Source of the DNA: an uncultured Agromyces sp.
Lineage (GTDB): Bacteria > Actinomycetota > Actinomycetes > Actinomycetales > Microbacteriaceae
Reading direction: 5' to 3'
Length of the DNA stretch: 36,185 bases
Assembly (NCBI GenBank): GCA_913053875.1
Contig: CAJXGN010000023.1
Span: 1-36,185, forward strand
The notes below the pieces were generated by a model. It made no database searches. It had not been told where the DNA came from and worked only from the letters and a program-made list of their open reading frames with translations. This document shows, piece by piece, positions 24,306 to 34,262 of the stretch (the first letter of the stretch is position 1; each line of letters starts with the position of its first letter). The translations under genes and the position numbers were made by a program.

Positions 24306-25348
24306 TGCCCGAGGCCGACGGCGCGGTCGAGCAGGTCGTACGCAGGTCGTACGGCCGACTCGTCGCGCTGCTGGCGGCCGGCACCCGCGACATCGCGCTC
24401 GCGGAGGATGCGCTCGCCGACGCGCTCGAGCGTGCGCTCACGCGCTGGCCGGTCGATGGCGTGCCCGACAACCCCGACGGCTGGCTGCTCGCCGTCGCAC
24501 GCAATCGCCTGCGCGACCTGCTCGGCGCAGCGGCACGGAGAACGTCGGTCGAGCTGGAGGAGGGAGCGGATGCCGTGGACGAACGCGACCTCGACGCCTG
24601 GGTCACCCGCGCCGACGTGATCCCCGATCGGCGGCTCGAGCTGCTCTTCGCCTGCGCGCATCCGGCGATCGACGCCGGCATCCGCACGCCCCTCATGCTG
24701 CAGGCCGTGTTCGGATTCGACGCCGCCCGCATCGGCGCCGCATTCGACGTCGAGCCCAAGGCGATGGCGCAGCGCCTCGTGCGCGCCAAGCGTCGCATCC
24801 GTGACACCGGCATCGCCTTCCGCATCCCGACCCGAGCCGAGATGCCCGGCCGCCTCCCCGCCGTGCTCGAGGCGATCTACGGCGCCTACGCCATCGACTG
24901 GCGCGACCAGGGCGACGCCTACCGCGACTCGCTCGCCGACGAAGCCCGCTGGCTCGCCGTGCTGCTGGCGACCCTGCTCGAAGGCGAGGGCAGAGCGGAT
25001 GCCGAGGCCTGGGGACTCGCGGCACTCCTCACGTTCGCGCAGTCCCGCGCCCCCGCGCGCATCGGCGACCCGTGGCCCGGCATCGACGCGCAGGACCCCG
25101 CGCTCTGGGACGCCGAACTCATCGCCGAGGGCGAGGCGCTGCTGCACCGCGCCTCCGCGCTCGGCACTCCCCTGGGCCGGTTCCAGCTCGAAGCGGCGAT
25201 CCAGTCGGTGCACTGCGATCGCCGGCGCACGGGCGCGGTCGACCGCAAGGCGCTCGTCGCCCTCTACCGCGGGCTCGCCGCCCTCGCGCCCACCCGCGGC
25301 GCCCTGGACGCGCTCGACGCGGTGCTGCGCGACTCGGACTCGCCGTAG
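24305..25348 (+). CDS. ECF42-group extracytoplasmic-function sigma factor, 347 aa
   Basis: RNA polymerase sigma factor with a long C-terminal extension. Sigma-2 covers about 8-80 (RSYGRLVALLAAGTRDIALAEDALADALE, then PDNPDGWLLAVARNRLRDLL). Sigma-4 covers about 110-165 (RIGAAFDVEPKAMAQRLVRAKRRI). The DUF6596-like extension is about 185-290, with EAIYGAYAIDW and EARWLAVLLATLL. ECF42 proteins replace an anti-sigma factor with this extension. The ATG overlaps the YCII stop, preferred over an upstream in-frame ATG at 24281. The TAG stop shares its last two bases with a 56-bp palindromic repeat that may terminate transcription. Confidence 0.93.
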   Translation: MPEADGAVEQVVRRSYGRLVALLAAGTRDIALAEDALADALERALTRWPVDGVPDNPDGWLLAVARNRLRDLLGAAARRTSVELEEGADAVDERDLDAWVTRADVIPDRRLELLFACAHPAIDAGIRTPLMLQAVFGFDAARIGAAFDVEPKAMAQRLVRAKRRIRDTGIAFRIPTRAEMPGRLPAVLEAIYGAYAIDWRDQGDAYRDSLADEARWLAVLLATLLEGEGRADAEAWGLAALLTFAQSRAPARIGDPWPGIDAQDPALWDAELIAEGEALLHRASALGTPLGRFQLEAAIQSVHCDRRRTGAVDRKALVALYRGLAALAPTRGALDALDAVLRDSDSP

Positions 25349-25402
25349 ACCCGTCAAAAGGCTGCGCTCTCACCCCCCATTCCGCACCCTTTTGACGGGT
25401 CT
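25347..25402. repeat. 56-bp palindromic repeat, copy A
   Basis: Ends AGACCCGTCAAAAGG and CCTTTTGACGGGTCT are perfect 15-bp inverted repeats around a 26-nt core with CTGCGCTCTC and ATTCCGCA. The left end overlaps the TAG of the sigma factor gene. It is one of three copies of identical length in the window. Confidence 0.9.
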
Positions 25403-25429
25403 GGAACCCGAGCGCACGCCACGGTGCTG

Positions 25430-25485
25430 AGACCCGTCAGAAAGCTGCGCTCCCAGCCGCGAGAGCGCAGCAATTTGACGGGTCT
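25430..25485. repeat. 56-bp palindromic repeat, copy B
   Basis: Ends AGACCCGTCA and TGACGGGTCT are inverted repeats; an inner pair CTGCGCTC/GAGCGCAG makes nearly the whole element foldable. It lies 27 bp after copy A and 11 bp before the minus-strand TetR stop, between convergent genes, so copies A and B may work as a bidirectional terminator. Confidence 0.9.
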
Positions 25486-25496
25486 GGAAACGCAGG

Positions 25497-26141
25497 TCAG
25501 GCGAGCGGCGAGGGCGCCGGCGAGAGGACCGAGTCGACGATCGCCTCGATGGCGAACTCCGAGGCGCGGGCGAGGTCGACCGCGTCGGGGTCGAGCAGCC
25601 ACTGCACCTGCAGGCCGTCCATGACGGCCAAGATCGACGCCGCCGCGAGGTCGATCGTTTCAGTCTCGGCCACGCCGCGCTCGGCGCAGACCTCGCGGAA
25701 TGCTTCGGCGACCTGGCCGCGCAGCACCGAGTAGCGCTTGAGGAAGTACTCGCGACCCGGGTGGTCGTCGGTCACCGACTCGGCCGAGAGCACGACGAAG
25801 GCCTGCACGATGCCGGCGCGGTGCGCGTTGATCATCGCGGTGCGCACGAGGTGGCGGAACAGTTCGATGCCGCCGGGGATGTGCTGCTCCTCGAGGCCCT
25901 CGACGTCGGTCGCGTCGCGGTGGTCGAGCACCTCGAGCAGCAGGGCGTCCTTCGAGCCGAAGTGATGCAGGATGCCGGCGTGGGTCATGCCCACCTGGTC
26001 GGCGATCTCCTGCAGCGTGCCGCCCGCGAAGCCCTTGTTGCCGAAGATCTCGATGGCGGCGTCGAGGATGTCGCGGCGGCGCGCGAGGGTCGCGGGGCGC
26101 GAGCGCGGCTGACGTCGCTGACCGCTCACGGTCTCCGTCAT
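25497..26141 (-). CDS. TetR-family transcriptional regulator, 214 aa
   Basis: DNA-binding repressor. An Arg-rich leader is followed by the TetR HTH (about 20-67): RRDILDAAIEIFGNKGFAGGTLQEIADQVGMTHAGILHHFGSKDALL contains the usual G-F and H-F-x-S-K-D positions. The remaining helices form the ligand/dimer domain (TetR_C_6-like, inferred). ATG with GGAGGT upstream. It is divergent from the Opp-type importer, with the inverted repeat at 26225-26248 between them, so it most likely represses the importer/GH3 operon and itself until a sugar signal binds. Confidence 0.93.
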   Translation of the reverse strand: MTETVSGQRRQPRSRPATLARRRDILDAAIEIFGNKGFAGGTLQEIADQVGMTHAGILHHFGSKDALLLEVLDHRDATDVEGLEEQHIPGGIELFRHLVRTAMINAHRAGIVQAFVVLSAESVTDDHPGREYFLKRYSVLRGQVAEAFREVCAERGVAETETIDLAAASILAVMDGLQVQWLLDPDAVDLARASEFAIEAIVDSVLSPAPSPLA

Positions 26142-26224
26142 GGTCGCACCTCCTCAACAGGGAACACCTGCGTGGAGAGTCTACGCAGGCCCCGTGCCGC
26201 AGAATGATCTCCGCGGCATTGCAA

Positions 26225-26248
26225 AACTTACTGACTTGATTGTAAGTT
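26225..26248. promoter_or_regulatory. Putative TetR operator
   Basis: Perfect inverted repeat AACTTAC-N10-GTAAGTT in the 185-bp divergent gap, in its only AT-rich part. It lies 78 bp before the importer start and 83 bp before the TetR start. Confidence 0.65.
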
Positions 26249-26326
26249 AACTCAGCAATCACCACGACGCCGGCGTCGACCCTTCGGGGAGGCCCGGCGC
26301 CCTGCCACCACCACGAAGGAGAAGCA

Positions 26327-27994
26327 ATGAGGCTCAGTTCCACCCTCGGCACCATCGGCGCCATCGGTGCCGTCGCCGCGCTGGCGCTCACCGGCTGCGC
26401 CGCGGGCGACACCGACAGCAGCGCCCCGGCAGCGAGCGGCGCGGCCCTCACCATCGCCAAGCCCGACGGCACCATCAGCACCGAGTCGCACAACCCGTTC
26501 CTCGGCGACTCGTCGGCCTCGAAGTACGGCTACGCCAAGGTCATCTTCGAGCCGCTCGCGCTCGTGAACCCCACCGGCGACCTCGGCACCACCCCCTGGC
26601 TCGCCGAGTCGGTCGAGTGGAACGAGGACTACACGGCCCTCACCGTCGTGCCCCGCGCGGGCGTGAAGTGGAGCGACGGCACCGACTTCACCGGCGACGA
26701 CATCGTCTTCACGTTCGACCAGTTCCTGAACGGCACGCTGACCGACACCTCGGGCCTGAACTACGAGGGGGCGACCGTCGACGGCGACGCGATCACCCTC
26801 ACGTTCGCCGACTCGAAGTACGTCTCGCAGTCGCGCGTGCTGCACACCCCGATCGTGCCCAAGCACATCTGGGAGAACATCGACGACCCGAACACCGACC
26901 CGCTGACCGGCGAGGGCATGGCGGTCGGCACCGGCCCCTACGTGCTCGACAACTGGTCGACCGAGTCGGTCACCCTCATCGCGAACCCCGACTACTGGGG
27001 CGGCGAGCTGTCGGTGCCCGCGCTGAACTACGTCTCCTACGGCGACAACGCGGCCCTCACCACCGCGCTCGTCTCGGGCGAGGCCGACTGGGCGCAGGCG
27101 TTCATCCCGCAGATCGAGGACAGCTACCTGTCGGCCGACGAGGACAACCACTTCCTCGCCTCCCCCACCGCGGGCGCCGGCACCCTGTTCCTGAACCTGC
27201 AGACCGAGCCGTTCGACGACCCGGCGCTGCGCAAGGCGCTCGCCTACACGATCGACCGCCAGGCCTACGTCGACATCGCCCGCGAGGGTGCGAGCACCCC
27301 GATCTGGAGCGTCACCGGGCTGAGCGGCCTCCTCGAGTCGGAGATCCTGCCCGAGTACGCCGGCGAGGAGTACTCGGTCGACGTCGACACGGCCCGCGGC
27401 ATCCTCGAGGACGCCGGCTACACCTGGGAGGACGAGGCCCTGATCGACCCCGACGGCGACGCCGTGTCGTTCTCCATCTCGGTTCCGGCCGGCTGGAGCG
27501 ACTGGAACACCGAGCAGGCGCTCATCGCCGAGGAGCTCGACGCCGCGCTCGGCATCGAGGTCAACGTCGACCAGCCCGACTGGGGCGGCTGGGACGCCGC
27601 TCGCCAGGAGGGCACCTTCCAGGCGATCATCCACTGGCTCGAGGACACGGGCAACGCCTACGGCCTGTACACCTCGACGATGGACCCGAAGTGGATCGTC
27701 GACGACCGTGCGCAGTTCAACTTCGGCCGCTTCGACGACCCCGCGGTCACCGAGGCGCTGAACACCTACGCCAACGCCTCCTCCGATGAGGAGCGCGAGG
27801 CGGCGCTCGAGGTCATGCAGACCGCGTTCGTCGAGAACGTGCCGGCCATCCCCCTCGGCTCGCACCCGCTGCTCGGCGAGTACAACACCCGCAACTACGT
27901 CGGCTGGCCGGAGGAGGGCAACCTCTACGCCTCGGCCGACCCGACGCAGCCGGGCATCGTGCAGATCCTGACGCAGCTCCAGCCCGCGGGCTGA
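26327..27994 (+). CDS. Oligopeptide/oligosaccharide-binding lipoprotein (SBP_bac_5), 555 aa
   Basis: Extracellular receptor of a Dpp/Opp-type importer. Lipobox ALTGC with C24 as lipidation site. The mature protein has the family order: an early domain with SVEWNEDYTALTVVPRAGVKWSDGTDFTGDDIVF (about 98-131), the GTGPYVL signature near 205 and FDDPALRKALAYTIDRQAY near 298. Family members bind peptides, nickel or, next to glycosidases, cello- and other oligosaccharides. A GH3 gene at the end of the operon favours a sugar ligand (inferred). ATG with AAGGAG upstream. A strong hairpin follows, consistent with excess receptor synthesis. Confidence 0.95.
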   Translation: MRLSSTLGTIGAIGAVAALALTGCAAGDTDSSAPAASGAALTIAKPDGTISTESHNPFLGDSSASKYGYAKVIFEPLALVNPTGDLGTTPWLAESVEWNEDYTALTVVPRAGVKWSDGTDFTGDDIVFTFDQFLNGTLTDTSGLNYEGATVDGDAITLTFADSKYVSQSRVLHTPIVPKHIWENIDDPNTDPLTGEGMAVGTGPYVLDNWSTESVTLIANPDYWGGELSVPALNYVSYGDNAALTTALVSGEADWAQAFIPQIEDSYLSADEDNHFLASPTAGAGTLFLNLQTEPFDDPALRKALAYTIDRQAYVDIAREGASTPIWSVTGLSGLLESEILPEYAGEEYSVDVDTARGILEDAGYTWEDEALIDPDGDAVSFSISVPAGWSDWNTEQALIAEELDAALGIEVNVDQPDWGGWDAARQEGTFQAIIHWLEDTGNAYGLYTSTMDPKWIVDDRAQFNFGRFDDPAVTEALNTYANASSDEEREAALEVMQTAFVENVPAIPLGSHPLLGEYNTRNYVGWPEEGNLYASADPTQPGIVQILTQLQPAG

Positions 27995-28004
27995 TCCCCC
28001 TGAG

Positions 28005-28038
28005 GGCGGGGCGGATGCTTCGAGGCATCCGCCCCGCC
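28005..28038 (+). terminator. Hairpin with paired CGGATGC arms after the binding-protein gene
   Basis: GGCGGGGCGGATGC (28005-28018) and its exact complement (28025-28038) form a 14-bp stem with a TTCGAG loop. It starts 11 bp after the stop. No T-run follows and the ATPase gene starts 34 bp later, so partial read-through is expected. Confidence 0.7.
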
Positions 28039-28071
28039 TACCTGTCGGGCATCACGAAAGGAACCACCCCG

Positions 28072-28892
<821 letters not shown>

Positions 28893-28896
<4 letters not shown>

Positions 28897-29702
28897 CCAC
28901 CCTCGAGTTCGACGCCGTCACCAAGGTGTACTCGGTGCGCGGCGCCGGCCACATCACCGCCCTCGACGACGTGAGCTTCACGCTCACCTCGGGCCAGACG
29001 ATCGGCCTGGTCGGCCAGTCCGGCAGCGGCAAGTCCACGATCGCGAAGATCCTCACCCAGCTCGAGACCCCCACGAGCGGCGAGGTCCGCCTCGACGGCC
29101 AGCCGATCCCGCGGCGCGGCAAGGGCCTGCGCGCCTACCGTCAGCAGCTGCGCATGGTCTTCCAGGACCCGTTCGCGTCGCTCAACCCGTACCACTCGAT
29201 CCGCTACCACATCCAGCGCCCGCTGCGGCTCGACAAGGTGGTGCCGAAGGCGCAGGAGGATTCCGAGGTGCGCCGCCTGCTCGAACGCGTGCGCCTCGAC
29301 GCCGACAGCGTGATCGACCGCCGCCCGCACGAGCTCTCCGGCGGCCAGCGCCAGCGCGTCGCCATCGCCCGCGCCCTCGCCTCCCGCCCGAAGCTGCTCG
29401 TCGCCGACGAGCCGGTCTCGATGCTCGACGTGTCGATCCGCCTGGGCATCTTGAACCTGCTCGCCGACCTGCAGCGCGAGGAGGGCCTCGGCGTGCTCTA
29501 CATCACGCACGACCTGGCCACCGCCCGCCACTTCAGCGACGAGATCCTCGTGCTGAACCAGGGGCGCGTGGTCGAGCGCGGCCCCGCCGACGACGTGATC
29601 CTCCGCCCGCAGGACCCGTACACCCAGGCCCTCCGCGCGGCCTCCCCCGACCCCGACCACTTCTTCGCGACCACGACCGGCCACCACGGAGGTGCAGCAT
29701 GA
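28893..29702 (+). CDS. Opp/Dpp-type ABC transporter ATPase (DppF/OppF-like), 269 aa
   Basis: Second ATPase, expected to form a heterodimer with the first. Walker A GQSGSGKST near 41-49, Q-loop MVFQDPFASLNPYHSIRYHI typical of OppF, signature ELSGGQRQR, Walker B LLVADEPVSMLDVS and switch histidine YITHDL. Overlaps neighbours on both sides by ATGA, so all are translationally coupled. C-terminal part is short and ends in a His/Thr tail (TTTGHHGGAA). Confidence 0.95.
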
Positions 29703-30802
29703 CCGCGGTCCAGCCCCCGCATCCGACCGAGCAGTCGACGGATACCCCGGAGCGCACGCCCGACGCCGTCGAAGCCGGCACCACCGCCCACCGCGTCACC
29801 AAGGGCCGCTCGCGCGTGCCGTGGCGCTTCCTCGGCGGACGCGCCGTGTTCTACGCCTTCACCCTGTGGGCCGCGATCACCATCAACTTCTTCCTGCCCC
29901 GCATGATGAAGGGCGACGCGGTCACGCAGTACCTGTCGCGCAACCGCAACGTCACCCCCGAGGCGGCCGACGCCCTGCGCTCGCTGCTCGGCCTCGACAC
30001 CGACAAGAGCCTCTGGCAGCAGTACGTCGACTACTGGGCACTGCTGCTGCAGGGCGACCTCGGCGTCTCGCTGCTGCACGGCCTGCGCCCGGTGACCGAG
30101 GTCATCAGCCAGTCGCTGCCGTGGACCATCGGCCTGGTCGGCTTCGCGACCATCGTGTCGTTCGCGGTCGGCACCATCGGCGGCGCCATCGTCGGCTGGC
30201 GACGCGGCAGCCGGCTCGACGCGCTCGTGCCGATCACCACGTTCCTCAGCACCATCCCCTACTTCTGGCTCGGGCTGCTCGCCATCGCCCTGTTCTCGGT
30301 GAACCTCGGCTGGTTCCCGATCGGCAAAGCCTACGGCGTCGGCGTGAGTCCGGCGTTCACGCCTGAGTTCATCGGCCAGGTGATCCACCACGGCACGCTG
30401 CCGGCGGTGACGATCATCATCGCGTCGCTCGGCGGCTGGATGCTCGGCATGCGCAACATGATGCTCACCGTGCTCGACGAGGACTACGTCATGGTCGCCG
30501 AGGCGAAGGGCATGCCGAGCCACCGGGTGCTCTGGCGCTACGCGGCCCGCAACGCGGTGCTCCCCCAGATCCAGAGCTTCGCGCTGTCGATCGGCTTCAT
30601 CGTCGGCGGCACGATCGTGATGGAGATGGTCTTCAGCTACCCGGGCGTCGGCAAGCTGCTGCTGGATGCCACCAATGCGAAGGACTACGCGCTGATGCAG
30701 GGCGTCTTCCTGGTGATCACCATCTCGGTGCTGCTGGCGAACCTCCTCGCCGACCTCGCCTACGCATTCCTCGACCCGCGCACCCGCCAGACGGAGGGCT
30801 GA
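29699..30802 (+). CDS. Opp/Dpp-type ABC transporter permease (DppB-like), 367 aa
   Basis: Integral membrane subunit, BPD_transp_1 family. A polar, disordered N-terminus of about 40 residues precedes the first membrane helix (VFYAFTLWAAITINFFLPRMM), and six helices follow in the usual arrangement. The cytoplasmic EAA loop reads VAEAKGMPSHRVLWRYAARN, the ATPase docking site. Starts inside the ATPase stop (ATGA) with GGAGG upstream. Longer than many DppB proteins only because of the N-terminal tail. Confidence 0.95.
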   Translation: MTAVQPPHPTEQSTDTPERTPDAVEAGTTAHRVTKGRSRVPWRFLGGRAVFYAFTLWAAITINFFLPRMMKGDAVTQYLSRNRNVTPEAADALRSLLGLDTDKSLWQQYVDYWALLLQGDLGVSLLHGLRPVTEVISQSLPWTIGLVGFATIVSFAVGTIGGAIVGWRRGSRLDALVPITTFLSTIPYFWLGLLAIALFSVNLGWFPIGKAYGVGVSPAFTPEFIGQVIHHGTLPAVTIIIASLGGWMLGMRNMMLTVLDEDYVMVAEAKGMPSHRVLWRYAARNAVLPQIQSFALSIGFIVGGTIVMEMVFSYPGVGKLLLDATNAKDYALMQGVFLVITISVLLANLLADLAYAFLDPRTRQTEG

Positions 30803-30805
30803 TCC

Positions 30806-31957
30806 ATGGACACCATCGTGAACGAGCGAGCGACGAAGCGCCCGGCGGGCGTGCCGGCGACCGCGACGATCCGCACCAGCGAGGCATCCGACCGCCCCGA
30901 GCCCCCCAAGCGCGCCGGCTTCGGCGCGAAGCTCGGCTCCGCCTTCGCCATGTTCCGCAACGGCAAGTCGATCGCGGGCCTGTCGATCCTCGGGTTCTTC
31001 GTGCTCGTCGCGATCTTCGCCGACGTGCTCGCGCCGTACTCGCCCACCGCGCTCGACAACACCGCGCGCTTCCAGCCGCCGTCGGCCGAGCACTGGCTCG
31101 GCACCACGCACATCGGCGAGGACGTGCTCAGCCAGGTCATCTACGGCACGCGCGGCGTGATCGTCGTCGGCTTCCTCGCCGCGATCATCGCGACGCTCAT
31201 CGCGATCGTCGTCGGCGTCGTCTCCGGGTACGTGCGCGGCTGGCGCAGCGAGAGCCTCTCGGCCCTGACGAACGTGTTCCTCGTGATTCCCGGCCTGCCG
31301 CTCATCATCATCGTCGCGTCGATGTTCGAGGACCCGCCGCTGGTGGTCATCGCCGGCGTGCTCGGCCTCATCGGCTGGGCCTGGGGCGCGCGCGTGCTGC
31401 GCGCGCAGACGATGTCGCTGCGCAACCGCGACTTCATCCAGGCCGCGCGCGCCAACGGCGAGCCGCTGCGCCGCATCATCACGATCGAGATGCTGCCGAA
31501 CCTCATGGCGCTCATCGCCGCGAGCTTCGTCGGCACGGTGACCGCCGCGATCCTCGCGCTCACGACGCTGTCGTACATCGGCGTGATCCCGGTCACGACC
31601 TACAACTGGGGCACCATCCTCAACTGGGCGAGCGCGCAGGGCGCGTTCCGCCAGAACCAGTGGTGGTGGTACCTGCCCCCGGGCCTGTGCATCGCCGCCA
31701 TCGGCGTCGCGCTGTCGCTCATCAACTTCGGCATCGACGAGTACGTGAACCCGCGACTGCGGTCGGCGGGCGAGCGGGCGCGCGCGATGAAGAAGAAGGG
31801 CATGAGCGTCAACGACACCGTGACCGCGGTGCGGTCGGCGCCCACCACCGAGCCCGCGGCGGCCGACGCGTCCACCACCACGGCGGCCGCCGCGCCCCAG
31901 ACCACCCAGACCACGACCACCGAGACCACCTCCCCCAAGACCGGAGCCACCACGTGA
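30806..31957 (+). CDS. Opp/Dpp-type ABC transporter permease (DppC-like), 383 aa
   Basis: Second channel subunit. A polar N-terminus of about 50 residues leads into the OppC-type first helix (SIAGLSILGFFVLVAIFADVLAPY), then five further helices and the EAA loop IQAARANGEPLRRIITIEMLPN. The C-terminal 45 or so residues are an unusual Thr/Ala-rich low-complexity tail (beginning near TEPAAADASTTT), probably cytoplasmic and disordered; relatives usually stop just after the last helix and the NPRLR segment. Start three bases after the DppB stop. GTGA overlap with the GH3 gene. Confidence 0.94.
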   Translation: MDTIVNERATKRPAGVPATATIRTSEASDRPEPPKRAGFGAKLGSAFAMFRNGKSIAGLSILGFFVLVAIFADVLAPYSPTALDNTARFQPPSAEHWLGTTHIGEDVLSQVIYGTRGVIVVGFLAAIIATLIAIVVGVVSGYVRGWRSESLSALTNVFLVIPGLPLIIIVASMFEDPPLVVIAGVLGLIGWAWGARVLRAQTMSLRNRDFIQAARANGEPLRRIITIEMLPNLMALIAASFVGTVTAAILALTTLSYIGVIPVTTYNWGTILNWASAQGAFRQNQWWWYLPPGLCIAAIGVALSLINFGIDEYVNPRLRSAGERARAMKKKGMSVNDTVTAVRSAPTTEPAAADASTTTAAAAPQTTQTTTTETTSPKTGATT

Positions 31958-34254
31958 CCACGGCCGACATCGCCACCCCCGTCTACCTCGACCCGAGGCA
32001 TCCGGTCGCCGACCGCATCGCCGACCTGCTCTCGCGCATGACCGTCGAGGAGAAGGTCGGGCAGATGCTGCAGCTCGACGCCCGCGACGACGTCGAGGAG
32101 CAGGTGCTGCGCCAGCACGTCGGGTCGATCCTGCACGCCTCGCCCGAGCGGCTCGCCCTCGCGCACGAGCTCGTGGCGCAGACGCGCCTGCGCATCCCGC
32201 TGCTCGTGGGCGAGGACTGCATCCACGGCCACTCGTTCTACGAGGGCGCGACGATCTATCCCACGCAGCTCGGCATGGCCGCGTCCTGGGACGCCGACCT
32301 GCTCGAGCGCGTCGCCCGCGCGACCGCGGAGGAGGTGTCTGCGACCGGCGTGCACTGGACGTTCTCGCCCGTGCTCTGCATCGCCCGCGACCTGCGCTGG
32401 GGGCGCATCAACGAGACCTTCGGCGAGGACCCGTTCCTCATCGGCGAGCTCGCGTCGGCGATGGTGCGCGGCTACCAGGGCGGCGGGCCCGACGACGACA
32501 CCGCCATCCTCGCGACCGCGAAGCACTTCGCCGGGTACTCCGAGACGCAGGGCGGGCGGGATGCCTCCGAGGCCGACCTCTCCCCCCGCAAGCTGCGCTC
32601 CTGGTTCCTGCCGCCGTTCGAGCGCGTGGCGAAGGAGGGCTGCCGCACCTTCATGCTCGGCTACCAGACCACCGACGGCGTGCCGATCACCGTCAACGAC
32701 TGGCTGCTGAACGACGTGCTGCGCGGCGAGTGGGGCTACACCGGCACCCTCATCACCGACTGGGACAACGTCGGCCGCATGGTCTGGGAGCAGCAGGTGC
32801 AGCCCGACATCGTGCACGCGGCCGCGGCCGCCGTGAAGGCCGGCAACGACATGATCATGACGACGCCCGGGTTCTTCCGCGGCGCGATCGAGGCGATCGA
32901 GCGGGGCCTCCTCGCAGAGGCGGACCTCGACCGGGCGGTCTCGCGCATCCTCCTGCTGAAGTTCGAGTTCGGGCTCTTCGAGGACCCGCGGCGACCGGAT
33001 GCCTCGCGCATCGCCGCCTCGGTCGGCAACGCGTCGCACGCGGGCCTGAACCTCGAGGCCGCGCGCCGGTCGCTCGTGCTGCTGCGCAACGACGGGCTGC
33101 TGCCGCTCGTGTCGGGTCGGGCATCGGATGCCTCGGGGCGCGCGATCGACGAGGGCGCGCCGCGCCGGGTCGCCGTCATCGGCCCGCTCGCCGACGACGC
33201 GCAGACGCAGCTCGGCGACTGGGCGGGCAACTCCGGCCAGGCCGACTGGCTGCCCGAGGGGCATCCGCGTGCCATGATCACGACCGTCGTCGACGGCCTG
33301 CGCGACACCGTGCCCGCCGACTGGTCGGTGGAGTTCGCCGAGGGCGCCCGCATCCTCACCCTCGAGGAGGACCCGGAGGGCGCGACATTCCCCGACGGCC
33401 AGCCGCGGCCCCCGGTGGTCGTGCCGTGTGCACCGGATGCCGCGCTCATCGACTCGGCTGCGGCCGCCGCCGCGCGCAGCGACGTCGCCGTCGTCGTCGT
33501 GGGCGACCGCGTCGAGCTCGTCGGCGAGAGCCGTTCGACCGCGACGCTCGAGCTCGTCGGCGACCAGGTCGCGCTGCTCGACGCCGTCGCCGCGACGGGC
33601 ACGCCGTTCGTGGTCGTGCTGCTCGCGTCGAAGCCGCTCGTGCTGCCGCCGTCGGCCGACCGCGCCGCCGCCTTGCTCTGGGCCGCGAGCCCGGGCATGC
33701 AGGGCGGGCGGGCGATCGCCGAGGTGCTGCTCGGGCTCGTCGAGCCGAGCGGGCGCCTGCCGATCTCGTTCGCCCGGCACGTCGGGCAGCAGCCGACGTA
33801 CTACAACCAGATCCGCGGGCAGCACGGCACCCGGTACGCCGACCTCACGCAGCGCCCGGCGCACGTGTTCGGCGAGGGGCTGACGTACACGACGGTCTCG
33901 TACGAGGCGCTGCGCGTCGTCGGCGACTCGTTCGGGCCCGACGACGTGGTGCGGGCGACGGTGCGCGTGACGAACACGGGCGCGCGTCCGGCGCGCGAGG
34001 TGGTGCAGGCGTACGTGCGCGACCAGGTCACGTCGGTGAGCTGGGCCGACCGCGAGCTGAAGGCGTTCCGCCTCGTCGACCTCGAGCCCGGCGAGTCGCG
34101 AGTCGTGTGGATCGAGGTGCCCGTCGCCGACTGCACCCTGGTCGACGCCGCCGGCACGCGCATCGTCGAGCCCGGCACGTTCGAGCTCCTCGTGGGCCCG
34201 TCGTCGCGCACCGACGACCTCCTCGCCGCCCCGTTCACGGTCGCGGCCTCGTAG
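31954..34254 (+). CDS. Glycoside hydrolase family 3, beta-glucosidase-like, 766 aa
   Basis: Retaining beta-glycosidase. The N-terminal TIM-barrel has the family KHFAGY motif (K190-H191) and the nucleophile D269 in GTLITDWDNVG. An alpha/beta sandwich follows (about 370-600, RRVAVIGPLADDA), and a C-terminal fibronectin-III-like domain (about 645-766, VRVTNTGARPAREVVQAYV). No signal peptide, so it acts in the cytoplasm on sugar imported by the preceding transporter. Substrate probably a beta-linked gluco- or xylo-oligosaccharide (inferred). GTG start overlaps the DppC stop. It ends 8 bp before the convergent AzlD stop, leaving no room for a separate terminator. Confidence 0.95.
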   Translation: MTTADIATPVYLDPRHPVADRIADLLSRMTVEEKVGQMLQLDARDDVEEQVLRQHVGSILHASPERLALAHELVAQTRLRIPLLVGEDCIHGHSFYEGATIYPTQLGMAASWDADLLERVARATAEEVSATGVHWTFSPVLCIARDLRWGRINETFGEDPFLIGELASAMVRGYQGGGPDDDTAILATAKHFAGYSETQGGRDASEADLSPRKLRSWFLPPFERVAKEGCRTFMLGYQTTDGVPITVNDWLLNDVLRGEWGYTGTLITDWDNVGRMVWEQQVQPDIVHAAAAAVKAGNDMIMTTPGFFRGAIEAIERGLLAEADLDRAVSRILLLKFEFGLFEDPRRPDASRIAASVGNASHAGLNLEAARRSLVLLRNDGLLPLVSGRASDASGRAIDEGAPRRVAVIGPLADDAQTQLGDWAGNSGQADWLPEGHPRAMITTVVDGLRDTVPADWSVEFAEGARILTLEEDPEGATFPDGQPRPPVVVPCAPDAALIDSAAAAAARSDVAVVVVGDRVELVGESRSTATLELVGDQVALLDAVAATGTPFVVVLLASKPLVLPPSADRAAALLWAASPGMQGGRAIAEVLLGLVEPSGRLPISFARHVGQQPTYYNQIRGQHGTRYADLTQRPAHVFGEGLTYTTVSYEALRVVGDSFGPDDVVRATVRVTNTGARPAREVVQAYVRDQVTSVSWADRELKAFRLVDLEPGESRVVWIEVPVADCTLVDAAGTRIVEPGTFELLVGPSSRTDDLLAAPFTVAAS

Positions 34255-34262
34255 CGGATCGG

